Source: Elysia chlorotica (Eukaryota; Mollusca; Gastropoda; Plakobranchidae). Taken from it: a stretch of 64,000 bases of DNA. The stretch is from contig RQTK01000212.1 in the NCBI GenBank assembly GCA_003991915.1, positions 272,021 through 336,020 of the forward strand, given 5' to 3'. Under the pieces are notes generated by a model, which did not search any database, was not told the origin of the DNA, and saw nothing but the letters and a program-made list of their open reading frames with translations. Position 1 is the first letter of the stretch; every line of letters starts with the position of its first letter. Of this stretch, positions 18,947-32,500 are shown in pieces. The position numbers were made by a program, and so were the translations under genes.

Positions 18947-19114
18947 CTACGCCTCCGAAGACGCAGAGTCGTGTGTGGAATCTGAGCCGTTCTTGAGTGA
19001 AATCCTTCTCTTGACAGGCTGAGGCCTGGAGAAGGCTGACTTGTCCTCTCTGATGGTGATTGTGCTTGGGCCGCCACCGTCCCCCCACGCATCTTCACTG
19101 TCAGGATTTATAAA
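18947..19114 (-). CDS. EPS15: EPS15 exon 21 (residues 807-861 and stop)
   Basis: Acceptor gtgtacag. Encodes [15 protein letters not shown], continues to a basic [10 protein letters not shown] and ends in DSASSEA with TAG. A second acceptor (cctgacag) 17 nt inside is used only if the 29-nt microexon is included. No ubiquitin-interacting motif follows. Confidence 0.85.
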   Translation of the reverse strand, partial: FINPDSEDAWGDGGGPSTITIREDKSAFSRPQPVKRRISLKNGSDSTHDSASSEA

Positions 19115-22100
19115 CTGTACACACACACAGGAAAAACAATCATACACGTCAATAAACTGCATCATTGTTGTTTCTTAGATGTTCCTTAGATGTTATGGTT
19201 GACTATTTTTATGGATATTTTGTAATTCATATGTTGCTTTGAGAAATCTGAAAATATTTTATTTTTTAATCTGAATAAAATATTTGACCAATGAGAAAAT
19301 TTTCTGATTGCATAAAAATTCAATATTCACAGAAAAGTTTATGATCAATTACTCTTATGCTTTACATGAAAATTAATAAACCCACAAGAACTTAAGGGAA
19401 TCAAAGAATTCAGAGCTTAACAAAAAGTTGTAGATTTTCTTCTGAAATTCATAATATTCCATCCATTAATCCTACTGGAAAAAAGAGTATCCTTCCATTA
19501 ACCATTCATAATGTCTTTTTTACTATCAGATTGTCAAAACAGGAAGTTTATGGGTCTGGGTCAATAAGCTCCCCCATTCCTCACTGCATTTGTCTCATGC
19601 AATAATTAGAAATTTGCAATCAAGGTTAAAGGAATTCTTCAAGTTAAATGCGATAGTTGCATGCTTTATTGAAATTGATTGTCTAAGAACTTTAATTTCA
19701 AATTTAATTCAAATGTGTGTCTCCTGCAATAAAAATGGGAATCTAGTTTTCTTCTTCTTCATGACAATTTATTAGAAATTCTTAGGGTAAAAGGTCTGCA
19801 TTATTTAGAACTATCCTATTTAAAAACATTTACTAATTTTTTTAAATAGTACCTGCAGTCGTGACAATTTAAAGTGATAATATTGATGGAATACATTAAA
19901 AAAAAAATCTCCACCATCAATCAAAGGTTGTAAGACAAAATACCCGATACTGTTCTTTCAAAAACTTTTCTTCCTTTTAAATTATGGGATTTTTTTTTTT
20001 TACGCAAATAGATAAAATTTTTGTGGATATAGTTTTAACTTCATAAGATTAAAATAGTATTTTTGATACAGTTAATTAGAAACACATTCCACCTTTAAAT
20101 ATTATAAAATAAAACTATTTCTCCACAATGAGAAATTAATAAATTTGCATTTTTTAAGGCTTTGGAGATTTTTACTTTTTCCATTCAGGGTTTAAAAATG
20201 ATAATGATCACTGGACATGCAAAATTCAGTATAATTAAGGATAGCATCCAAGGTTAACATGTTCTGAGTTCAATGTCCTACTGCACGAGCAAGCCATCTT
20301 TAAAAATGGTGGTATTTTCCTAGACCTATCCAAAGCTTCAGATGAGAATTTTGAGGAAAGACTACTTGCATAGAAAGCCACTTTGGGATCACACCATGCA
20401 TGTTGATATTTCTCTTGTTGTTTTTTTATGAAAGTACCTTTATTTCTTAAATTTAGCAGACGTAGAGCTTGCAAAATAATTGTTGGTAAATGGTTAAAGT
20501 TTCTTTTTTTATCTTGTTTTTATTTATTTCTGAGTTATCAAGAAAGCTGAATCTTTAAAGGACATTGTTATGTTTTTGGAAAAGATGTCATTTTGTTCAA
20601 AAACATTTTTTTTATCATTTGACAACATGTTCAAAGCAATGTTAGTACCAAATTCGAACTACTTGTGAAATAAAGCTTATTAAAAAGAAAATAATGTTAG
20701 TTTGAAACACCCAAAGAGAAATGGCACCAAATATAAAAAAAAAACCCAGAAATGCAGAACTGTGTAGGAGTTAATGAAGCACACACGCACATGAGAAAAG
20801 ATGAGCCAAGTTGTCCCCCTTTGACGAAGCCTCACTGTCCCCACACGGAAGAGCTCTCCTCGAACTGTTTCCAGCGAAAGTTGACACAGCAAGAAAAACC
20901 GTGAAAGAGAGGCAAAGAGTGAGCAATAACCATACATTATGTGATTGAAGAGAGCCAGCACTCAGAAAGGTACTTTGAATTGTAAGAAAATGTTTGACTA
21001 ACTAATATGTGCAGGATTAACAAGACTAAACCAGCGAGTGATAATGGCCATAAAGATGGGGTAAGTTTGCACACCATAGCTAGGCTTACAAATATGAATT
21101 TTTTTAAATTATGATGAAAGGGTAAAGTATTATAGACTACAATTATAGGCTGAAAATGATCTTATCTAATGAGAACTTACTAATTTATATGAAGTTTTTT
21201 TTTTCCGGATGGTGTATAATTTGACAAACTTGGTATTCACTTTTGTAACACGAATTTCCTTTTTTTATTTATAATTTCTACAATTCCTTTGCTACATCTT
21301 TCTGAGTGCTGAACATAGAAAAAGAGATTTCTAAAATTACAAATACACTACTGCCAGTGCTTCCAGCAATCCTGCTATCATTCACACAAAAGAGGGCCAA
21401 GCCAATTGACTTCAGCTGGGGACATACAATTTTCCTCTTCCCATGTTGGCTTTTGAGAGCTGCCAATATTGGCATTTAAATTGTATCCCATTCAAATTTG
21501 GAGGACCTGCAAATTAATAACATTCAATAATAATAATGGCCTAGGAGCAAAGGGTTTAAGAGCTATAGTAAAAAAAATGAAAGCAAGATTACTGGAAGCA
21601 CCTCTCAAATATTAAATACATGTGTCATATTATAAAGCATGAAATTCAAATAGACTTCTAACTGACTAGTTTGGATAAGAGAGATACCATAAAAACGATT
21701 TTGCTAGCCTTACTTTCTCCACTGCTTTTAAATTGTGAGATGACGATACAGTTGACTTATTTCATTGCTCAGCATTATCTTTAAAACAAGATTCTACAAA
21801 AAGCTAGTAATAATAAAATGATAAGATAATTATTGTAATTTTCCTTATTTAAACCAAACCACTAGAACAGAACATATTTAATCAAATTGGAGCCAGTACA
21901 AAATGCCTGGAAACAGTAAAATTGGCATGTGTTTTCTTAATCTTGAGACATCATTCACCGGAAAAGTACTGAGAAAAAGAAATACTAGTTTTGTCATCAT
22001 CTAGTGGTTAGTAAAATTTGAGGCAAGAATTAAGATGATACTTTTCCTAGACCTCACAATTACAAAATATGCTAAAACATCATGAGAGGTGTTAAGAAAA

Positions 22101-23509
22101 CCGTTAGCAGGAAAAATAAATGTGATTTAAATGAAAAGGACAACTTGATATCAAAACACACTGGTGAAATTATGCCCTGCATACAAATAAAAAGTAAAGG
22201 ATGAGAAGAAAAAAATGTCAAGATCATGTTAACTCACTGTTTGTCTTGTATGGTATTATTTGGTAAATTTTATCATAGAGAAAAGGTGCCCTTAAATATT
22301 TGATTTTTATTAAATATAACAAGTATACTATGAGGAATTTGACTTTTTTTTTTAAATAATTTCTAATTGATATCTTGAACATTGTACTTGTATCCTTCAT
22401 TTTCTTTTTTTTTCAAGCATCTTTAATATTCCAAATCAAACAAAGATGTTTAACTGTTTATATAGACATACATTTCAAAGTACAGATTTGCAGTAACTAT
22501 TAATTAAGAATTAAGTTTGGTGTCTCTATATGTTCCATGAAGTAAAGCCCTTTAGTGTGCTTGTTTTTTGTATGGATGCCTGCTTCTTAATTACATAGAA
22601 CAAAACAAGAAGTATGTGAAACGGTAATAGGGTTCTGATCCAGTCTTAAATCTCCTCTAAAAGAGCTGATGGGGTGTCTTTTTTTCTATGAGAAATGCAC
22701 TTCTGATAGGGATGAAGCATGATCAAATTACAAAATGTATTCTTTGTTAAATTGTGCGAGGTATTCAGAATATATGAGGAAGAGAGCTAATTCTTTTTAC
22801 CCTTTATGATCAAGTTTATTTCCTTTTTCAGGAATATTAAATCTTATAAACTTCCCTTGAAGTTTTCTTAGATGCTTAACCATCAGAAAAGTATCCTCCA
22901 CTTTAACATTTTCGTTTTATTATAAGACCAAAATAATACTGATAACTTGTCGAGTTTAAAAGCAACACTTCTACAAAGCTATTAAACTAACAAAGGCAAT
23001 GTTTAAGTCACAGTCAAAAAAGCATTAGTGATTTAAGTGCTGCAATAAACAGAGAATAAATACTGAATAGAAAGAGAAAAAAATAGAGACAGAAATTGGA
23101 AACTATAAATAGCACAGTGATTTACGGATATAGTAAGAGCTACTTTGAAAGCCATACCTTCCCAGGACTGAAGTCGGCAAAGTTAGCGAAAGGATCTGAG
23201 GCGGTGTTTGCTGGCGCTGCTGTGTTGTTAGAGCCGCTAAACGGATCAGCTCCGCCAAACGGGTCTGATCCAAAACCGGGGAATGGATCCACTTTAGGCT
23301 TTGTGGATGGGGTTGATGATGCAAACGGGAGAGGACTTTTTGACTTTGGGGGGGCCGGCCTAGGAGGAGGGGCTTTCTTCTGTTTACTGGGCATACTGGG
23401 TTTAGCCGTTTCACCAAATGGGTCTGCACCGAAGTTGTTTGATATCTGAAAGGTATGAGCCAGAGCTGATTTAGTTCCTACAATTAGAAATATAAAAAAA
23501 AGTTGTAAC

Positions 23510-23596
<87 letters not shown>

Positions 23597-26500
23597 TAAT
23601 ACAGTATATTTATAGAGCAGCATATTCAATAACCACAGCTCATGGCCCCATTTTCTTCCTCTACAACTGCAGACGTAATCAAAATACACATTTATTGTAC
23701 AATTTGATGGTACTTCTCTGCTCCATAGTCCCTCTTTTTTTTTTTTTTTCAGTTGTGAGAGAATGGGTTTTTTTCCGAGAAAAGTCATGGTTTAGATTTT
23801 CAAGGCTTGCTATGGCCTTTCCTTGATCCAAATGTCTAGTACTCAGAGCACAGGATATTTACAACTTTTAGCTGTTTTACGAGATGGCACAGTATATTTC
23901 TGTTGTGTAATGACTGGCTATTGACTAAATTTGAATCTTTACTAGAGATGGAAGAAGCAAGTCTCCTGTGACAAATTATTTGCCCAAACTTTAATGAATC
24001 ATTATTTAATCTTTATCCTGTTAGAAGAAAAGGGTGTTATTGCTTTTTATTGATGTTTTAACATTAAACTAATTGTGGTATTTCTTTTTTCACTCTTTAC
24101 TTTAACAAATATGAAGTGTAAATATTTTTACCTTAAGTTTTTTAAACTTTTTAAGCATGTTACTGGCCAAAAACATAAATAGGTTGATTGTCTAGCCTAA
24201 TTTTCTAACTCACCTGACTAGACTTGGCGGAACCATCTGTACCACCCCAGGAGGCTCCGAAAGCATCAAAACTGTCCCCAGCTTTAACACCCCCACCTCC
24301 CGAGCTCCCTCCAAATGGGTCGGCACTCCCAAACGGATCCATCTGAATGAGAGAAAAAAATGTTGCATCAGACACCATGAAACATGCAAACAAAAATTTG
24401 AACAAAGAAGAAGTTGTCATGCCATGGAGCATAGTTGATACATTAATGCCAAAATAGTTCATTTTGAAGCGAAAGTCAGAGTATGAATATTTCAGTCTTT
24501 TAAAAGCACCGACCAAAACAAGAGTGGAATATCTTTTAACACAGTTGGGTGTTCATAAGATTGCTTTTTAAAAAAAACGCCAGTGCCAAAGAGGAAAGAT
24601 GTTATTTTAGAGTTTTAACCTATAAATTGGGGCGCACCAGTTGCGACAGAGCTACTGGGTGCGCTCACGGTTACTTCACTGACTTAGCACCTCCAAACTA
24701 GGCACTGAGGGGTGCTGAGTAACTGCCACGTGCACTCTTACTATGTCAACTAATGAAATCAATTAGTATTTTGGAGGATTTTCAGCCTCCCAGTCACATT
24801 ATGATGGTTATATCACTAATAACAGCGCAACACTCAGAGCATCAGTTAACCAGGTGAACAGTCCTGCCAAACCCCGATTTTTTCACACCCAGTCACCCGT
24901 GCCAGATCCAGACTGGCAATCTGGCCGTCGGGCGGCCTTCAAAGCGCCGCATGGGTTAAAAATGGTAAGAACTTGTCTTGGCACTAGATTCAGTCTTAAT
25001 TTATGGGTATGAGAAATTTAAAACTTTTTTCACAGAATACTGAAAAGGTTGATCTATAATTTTGCCCTCTGGACTCAGGATAATTTGATACAAAAAGATT
25101 TTTTTAAAGCAATGTATTCCCAAAATCTCATCCAGATCCAATAATTATCTTTGCATATTGACGGTAAACCCATTAAAAACAGGGTGGGACACTAAAGATG
25201 AAACCCAACAGTCACCTATTAATGATGTGCATCTCTAAAAGCTTTTATTACTGGAGAAATCATGAAACGCATTTTCTAGTTATTTCTGGTTAGCGGTGAG
25301 CTTTATCTCCTTGGTTCCAAGTCTCCTACTTTCCCAATTGATTGTTTGACAGGTGCAATTGACATATTTAATCTTCATTGTCTCTTACTTTGTCAGCAGC
25401 TCCTGATGTTCCAAATGCATCTTTGAAGGGATCCTCTGACCCAAAAGGATCGGATGACTTGAACGGGTCACCTGAAATTGTCACACAGAAAGACAAGATA
25501 AAAAAACTTTTCATAGATGTTTTGAGTTTTGAGGCAGCTCATGGGTTTTTTGAAGGATTCCTAGTTTCAATATGTTACCACTTACCTAACAGTTGACCCT
25601 AAGTTGACGAAATGTGTTTGTTTTATGGTTGATTTATTAACGTCCACTGTCAGCAACTAGGCTTAATCTAATTCTCTTGGACGGATCCCAAGACTACCAT
25701 CTGAAAATTGTACAGGCTGCAATAGAGACAGAGCGAGACTAAGCCAGTCACATTCTACTGACATCAACCAAACCAGTAGGGAGGATTGGAATCTGATGTT
25801 TCAAGAATCAGTGGAGTAGAACAAACAAAGAAAAAGCCATGTTTAATGTACTCCTAGAGGAAGAGGAGGTAAGGGAAAATGTGTAATATAACACATCTCT
25901 GATTGGGGTATTTTCTATTGTTTTCTGTTTTGAGAATCTTACTATCTCTGAAAGGGTCCTCTTTTCCAAATGGCTTTCCATTTTCACAGTTTTACCATCT
26001 CTGCAAGGTCCTTTGTTCTGGAGTGGCTCGATAACTTTATGTAGCGCATTTGCAATGGTTTCCACTTTTTTTTTTTTTACAATCTATCTTAGAAAGGGTT
26101 GTCATATTGTTATGGTTTTGACAATCTTACTATCTCTGACGAGTCGTCATTCTAGGATGGGTGATAGTGCGAAAACCATAACTAAAAAAAGTATTTCCTT
26201 TAGTTTCCTGTTTTGACAATCTTGCTATCTCAGAAAGGGTGTTTATTCTGCAAAGGCTTGCGAAAAGAAGAAAATATCTATGACAAGAGTATTTGCTATC
26301 TATGGTTTTTCTGTTTTGACCCAGAAGAGATGACTGTGCTGGTACCCTTGATAAGACTCAAGAGTGACTAAGAAGTAGGAAACTTCCAAAAACCACCTGA
26401 ACAGAAAGTGGCTGAATGGGGAACTCTGAATGCAGCGCGTCAAGCACCTCATACCAAATGAAATGGAGGATTGGTATCCTAGCCTTATGTGTCCCTTGGC

Positions 26501-29500
26501 ACAAAGAGAAAGTAAGGTAAGGTAAGGTCTCTTTTTTTGCAAATCTTACTATCTCTGAAAGGGTCGTCGTTCTGGAATGGGTCTGCCTGCGAGGTTGCTA
26601 TGGCGTTCACACCACCAAAAGGATCCTTGCTCTTGAAGGGATCCTCTTTGAAGTCGTCCATGTTGGACCCGACGCTGAAGCTGCTCACTGTGCTCACCGG
26701 GCTGCCCACCTGAGGACGCAAGCAGGGGGGATAACTCATGAGCTAACATAAAACGTTACAAAGGTTCTATCTGCAGTCAGTTTTGGTAAAATTAGAGATA
26801 ACAGCATAATAAGGTTCTATTTGTACAGAAGAATCATCAAAACAGAAAGAATTCATTTGTACAGAAGAATCATCAAAACAGAAAGAATTCATTTGTACAG
26901 AAAAATCATTAAAAAAAAAAAAAGGTTTTGCTTGTACAGAGGAATTATCAAAACAAAAAGATTCCATTTGTACAGAGGAATCATCAAAATAAAAACTGAT
27001 CAGTGATGAAACCAAACAGCAACAAGAACACTGTTTACTGATGCAAGGTGCTTAAGATCGAGTGGTGAATTTAAAACCTATTTAAAAGAAGACTACAATT
27101 TAATCTAGCTAGAGCGAGAAAAATTGGAATGATTCCAATTTATTCAGAATAAATGGCGGGTCTGCATAACTTTTTTGCATTGTGTATACAAATTTAACAT
27201 GGTCCAAAATTGCTTTACTTATGGGATATATCAGGTGATCTTATCTAATATCATGCTCAAAATGCATTTGATTTTAAAATTGAATATTAAAATAAACTAA
27301 GCCTGGCATTCATGGCTTACATAAAAGTTTTCCCTTGCGTTTAAAAGGCAACCCATTTAAATGCATTCCCTCTACAGTATAATCTACTGGGTTTAAGTGT
27401 AAGGTTTCAATACTAAAACTGTCAGAAGAAAAAAAACCATAAAAAGTATTGGACTGTACTGACTGTTGCTCTTGTGCTTGCCCCATCAATGTTGAAAGCA
27501 TCTCCATTGAAGTTTGTAAAGTTTTGTGTCGAGCCGAGAGATTTGCTCTGTTCTTGGAGCTGCTGTACACGCTTGCGAGTCTGTGAAAAACAATAAAAAC
27601 ATGTTGCTGCTGGGCACGGAAACTAGTTTAGGAAGAGCATCTGGTGGTTACAAAACAGGTTAACAGGTAACAAAACAGTAACGATTATTAAAGGGAAAAA
27701 AGTGCTTGTATTGCTGGTGAGTTGTTTATTATGCAGTAAATCAAAATCAGATGAAAATTAAAAGATTAGCATACACAAAGACAAGAGGTATAAGATATTT
27801 TGCAAACATGTGTCTTGATGAGTAATGCATTAAATTTTTTAAGCGAATACCTTATTAATTATTGTCCTTCATTGATAGCTAAGACTATACATTGAGTATT
27901 GGTTAATAATTACACTAAAATTGATCAGCAGTGATTTTCTACCCTTGAAAAAATTAAGACATTAAGACAACAAACCAAAAGCGTTGACACTGATCACTAT
28001 TTTTAATTTTATGTGAAGGTCTTCATGACAAAACCCATTATATGCTTTTTTTGTTTTTTGTTTTGTTTATGTTTTGTTTTGGGGTCTTTTGGGGGAAGGG
28101 ATAGCTGGAAAAGAAGGACCAAACTAAATTTTTCTCCTTAAACTTTCAATTGGCAATAAAACTTTGACTGTGACTAGGTCTTTTTTTTATATAATGCTAA
28201 CTCCAGATCATTTGTCTTGCTAGACACATTATAATTCACCGATTATAGCAAATATTGTAGCTAATAGGAATTGAACCTGGCACTCTCTAATTAGAATTTC
28301 AGTCACCCTGGTCTTCTCAAGATAAAAAAAACTTTGTATAAATGTTTTGAGGCAGCTCCTGAATAACTTGATTGATTTGTTTACCTAAAATTTTTAACAC
28401 AAAGTTTCATAAACTAAAGTTTCTTGGATTCTAAATAATTTGTTTGAAATACTGATATAATGCATTTTATTATGGACCCGCAACTGATCATGGACATGCG
28501 TAAACCAAATATCTCACCGTCGCGATCTCTGTGTCAATGTCGTTCTTGGACTTGGCGAACTGGTCGAGCTGCTGTCGGCTCGAGTCTAGCGTCTGTTCCA
28601 GCCTGGACTCCTCGTCCCTGAGCTCCGTGAGTTCTCGCCTCAGGCTCTCGAGCTCCTTCTCCTTGTCCTGGACAACACGGCAGTCAGTTAGGATAAGACA
28701 TTGGTGAGTGGCAATCTTGTAAAAAATCAATATAAATTTCATATCATGGATAAGGGTTCTCATATGATGCTTGAAAAAAAAAAAGAAGATTGGACAATGC
28801 ATTCATTTAGGAAAATCTGCATTCACTTAGGACAATCTGGTAAAATCAATGGAAATGAAATGTAAGAGCACTAAATATGCAGTTGGAACAAGAAGAATCC
28901 TGGAGACATACACTGGTCCTTCTTCTTTTATTGGTTTTTATTTGTGAGCAAATGTGCCATAGATTCCTAAGAGAAGAATGTGTTACAGTGTTGTTTAAAA
29001 AGCTTGACATTTTTTCGTTTGTTTTTTTTTTTTTTCTGTATTTTGGTAATTTTAAAAAGACGAAAACATGTTCAAGATGCAAATATGCAATGATTGTTAT
29101 TTTTTTATGTTTTTAACAAAAGTCGAGAATTCAATTCTGCTAAAAGATGAGTTTGGTATAAATATTGCAACAAAATCAAAGAAACAAAACTGAGTTTGTT
29201 TACATGCAAGTAAACACCAAGTTGAAATTCATTTTTGTGCGTATATGTCTTGTATAATTATATGGGTAGAAAGCATTCAAACCATGCAAATCAAACCTGC
29301 AGAATGGGTTTGGCGCATGCGTTTGATGGAGGGAAAAGGAAGGAGAGAGAGAGAGCCTTGGAATGTTTGCTTCTGTTACTTCTTATCCAATGTTCCAACT
29401 AAAAAAAAAAAAAAAACTACTTAAGGTAAAATTATCCCAAAAAATTTTCTATTTTTCCCTAGTAGCTGCTTTCTGAACATTGAACTATATGAAATAAATG

Positions 29501-32500
29501 CTCTTCAGATATAATTATGATTGTAATCTTTGGTAGGAAAAAGTGAAGCTTTATCTAGTCTAAGGTCTCCTAGTTATTGAGGAAGATTGTATACGCCAAC
29601 AATTACCAGTCCTCTTAAAAGAACATGAGTTAATAGTACTTCAACAATCAATATAGGGGATAAATGAGAATGTAAATAAGCAAAGTAATCGGTAATATTA
29701 TGCTATTGGTAGAAATTGAAATCATGCTGCTCATGATGATAAATGTCAAAGCAAAGCAAATCCTATACAGTAAAATAATGTAAGAAAATGTTTATAAATT
29801 GGAGAGAAAAAAGAACAAGCCAAATTATTCTTGAGGACAAAAAAAGCAGCAAAAGGTGAAGGGCATAGTAATTCCATAAATGGTCCTATATTTAACTTCT
29901 TTCAAAATAAACATATTACATACTTCTTATATTATTATATGCTACCAACACTGATACAAAGTAGTCAGCTAAAATGTCATCTACATCTTGGTACCACTTC
30001 CCAATTTTATAATAATAAAAAAGTATCCCTTTACATTGAAAATAGGCAGACTCAGGATTCTCTATCTTCTCTTACTTAGAAACAACGAGTCTTAGACTCA
30101 GTGTTAGAAACCCAAGCCTCTAGTGTACAGTATTTATTACTTGGTATCCATAGACTAAGTATAAGATAAATATCATGATTAGATCCTCTTAATTTTCATT
30201 AATTTAGCAATTAAACGTGTCCATAGACTAAGTATAAGATAAATATCATGATTAGATTCATATCTACTGCATCCCCTTTTGAAAATGATTATACGGGCAT
30301 CTTAGAATAAAAGAATTATATATATTGTTGTTATGAGAGAATCAAGTAAAAAGAAGAAAAAAAACAGGTCCAGAGCCTCGCAGGATAATATTATCTTAAA
30401 CAAAACTTCATTATCTTCCCAATAACTTTAACTTATAACTTACAGAAGTAACCAACGAACTGACAGAGTGTGAGAAGTTGAGCCTAAATTAAAAAGAAAG
30501 AATTCGCCTACAAACAAAAATGTGTACTAGATTAAAATTTATTTCATCAGTAAACCACTTTTGAAATATAGGGAAAAACTGTTAGGTTACAATATATTTC
30601 ATAAGTGTTAAGCTTTTGAAAGATAATGGAAAATTGTTAAAAGATGTTAGCACTTAATCATGTGTAAAATTAATGTTAACTCATATTTCAGTTAATGTTA
30701 GCACACAGTCAATCAATGCAGGATATTTTAGATCCAAAAAGCTGCTTTGCCATGCACTTGGTTTAGAGCAATCTGTGGTCAGTTTGAAAAGTCAAGTTTT
30801 AATAACTTCTCAGTCTTGAAAAGGTGCTAACTACATTCGTAGGTTCATTTTGAAATACAAATTTTGTTATGTTTAGTTAAACTTAATGACTCTTTTTTTG
30901 GTTGTTTTTTTTTTTGTTTAGTAGAATGAACCTTCAGAGATTCAACTCGTTATGGCCTTTTGTGACACAATAATTGGGGACCGCTGTAAGTGTTAACCAC
31001 AGAATGGCAAATAATAGTCACAACTTGGATTAAGAGGGCAGAATACACTTCATCCCTCCCCTTGTGAGAGAGAATGCTTGTATACAACTACCCACAATTG
31101 CTTTGGCTCTAGGTTTCTAAATTAAAGTAATGTGTTCTTGTTATGTCAAGTCACATGAAATACATAGTATACTACCAGCACCAATGTCAGTCATCTACAT
31201 GTGACAACGTGGTAAGAAGTGATACTGTATTATTAGGCAATTATTGTGCTTTCTTCTATTCATTTCATGTATCTAGATTCCCTTATCACATGTGAGCTGA
31301 TGGAGATTTTAACTTTGTGTGCATATGAGCCTATAGAGTAAAAATTTACTGGAAAAATCATTACCAATAACTATGGCATTATTTTAAGATTAATAACAGC
31401 ATAGATACCAAAATGTTGTCATTTGGTCAACTGTTTCATGCGATCAAATTAGTGCCTCAGTATAGGCAGAGATGTTTGAGCTAAAGAAAGTAATTTTTAT
31501 CTGAACAGGTGATGAAAGCAGTAGTTGTCTAAAATGATTAAAAATTTATACTAAATAGGCGATGTTGCATACATGATATGGCTATATAATTATTTTCTAG
31601 TCAGTCCTTTTGAGTGTTGATAATATTAGCCATTTCGATTTCATATCCATTTGAGTGAAAATGAGGTTAGCCTTTTTGTTTAAAGCTTAATGTTGCTAAA
31701 AAAAAAAGTTTAAGAAATATATCCAAGTGATTACATGGTTGCTATTATTGTGCTCAAAATGTGTAGGAAATATCCACAAATGATTATAGTTTTAGCCTTT
31801 TAGCTTCCAGCTTATAATGCTCAAAGTGTGTGAAAAATATACATTTGAGTGATTCCATGGTTAAACTTTTCGCCTTTGCTAAACCTATGCTGAAAGTGTG
31901 TACAATTTAAAAAATGCACAAGTAATGCCTCAGTAAGAGATACTTTTCTTGAGTTGTAGACTGAGTGAAAGCAGAAATGTTATTGTCTTTTAAAGAAAGA
32001 AAAAAAATTATAAAGCCTGTGGTATACAGAAGTATGAATAAAAACAAACACAAAAAAAACACCAGAGGGTAAAATCTTTTAAAAAGAATCCTCACGTAAA
32101 GACAGTAACATCTTAAATCTTTTTTTCCGTTTTTTGTTTTGCTTTGTTCACTTTGATGTGATATGATAAAAGCATGTGTCTAAGTTTCAATTTAAGAGGC
32201 AATAAGATATTATTTGCATATAAAATCTATCTTGTACTAATTTCTTTTTATTTTCTTTTTTAGTGTGGTATGATAATAGTACATGTCTCAGTCTATAACT
32301 CATAAAGCATGACAAGCATGCTATTTGCTGATTAGCAGTGTTAGTCAGAGTTCATTCAATCAAAGCTGGAGGCAGAGAGAGCCAAAAACACAAGTTATAA
32401 AAAGAGCAAAAAATGAAAGAAGGCGACCGTCACCACCAAGCTTGTGTTTACCTTGACCATCTGCTCTCTATTGCCGAGCAAAGATTTCATTTTGTTCACC

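Noticed and set aside
25925-25985. Functional cassette exon encoding [11 protein letters not shown]
   Set aside because: The donor is intact, but using the upstream acceptor cttgcag in phase 1 meets a TAA within three codons.
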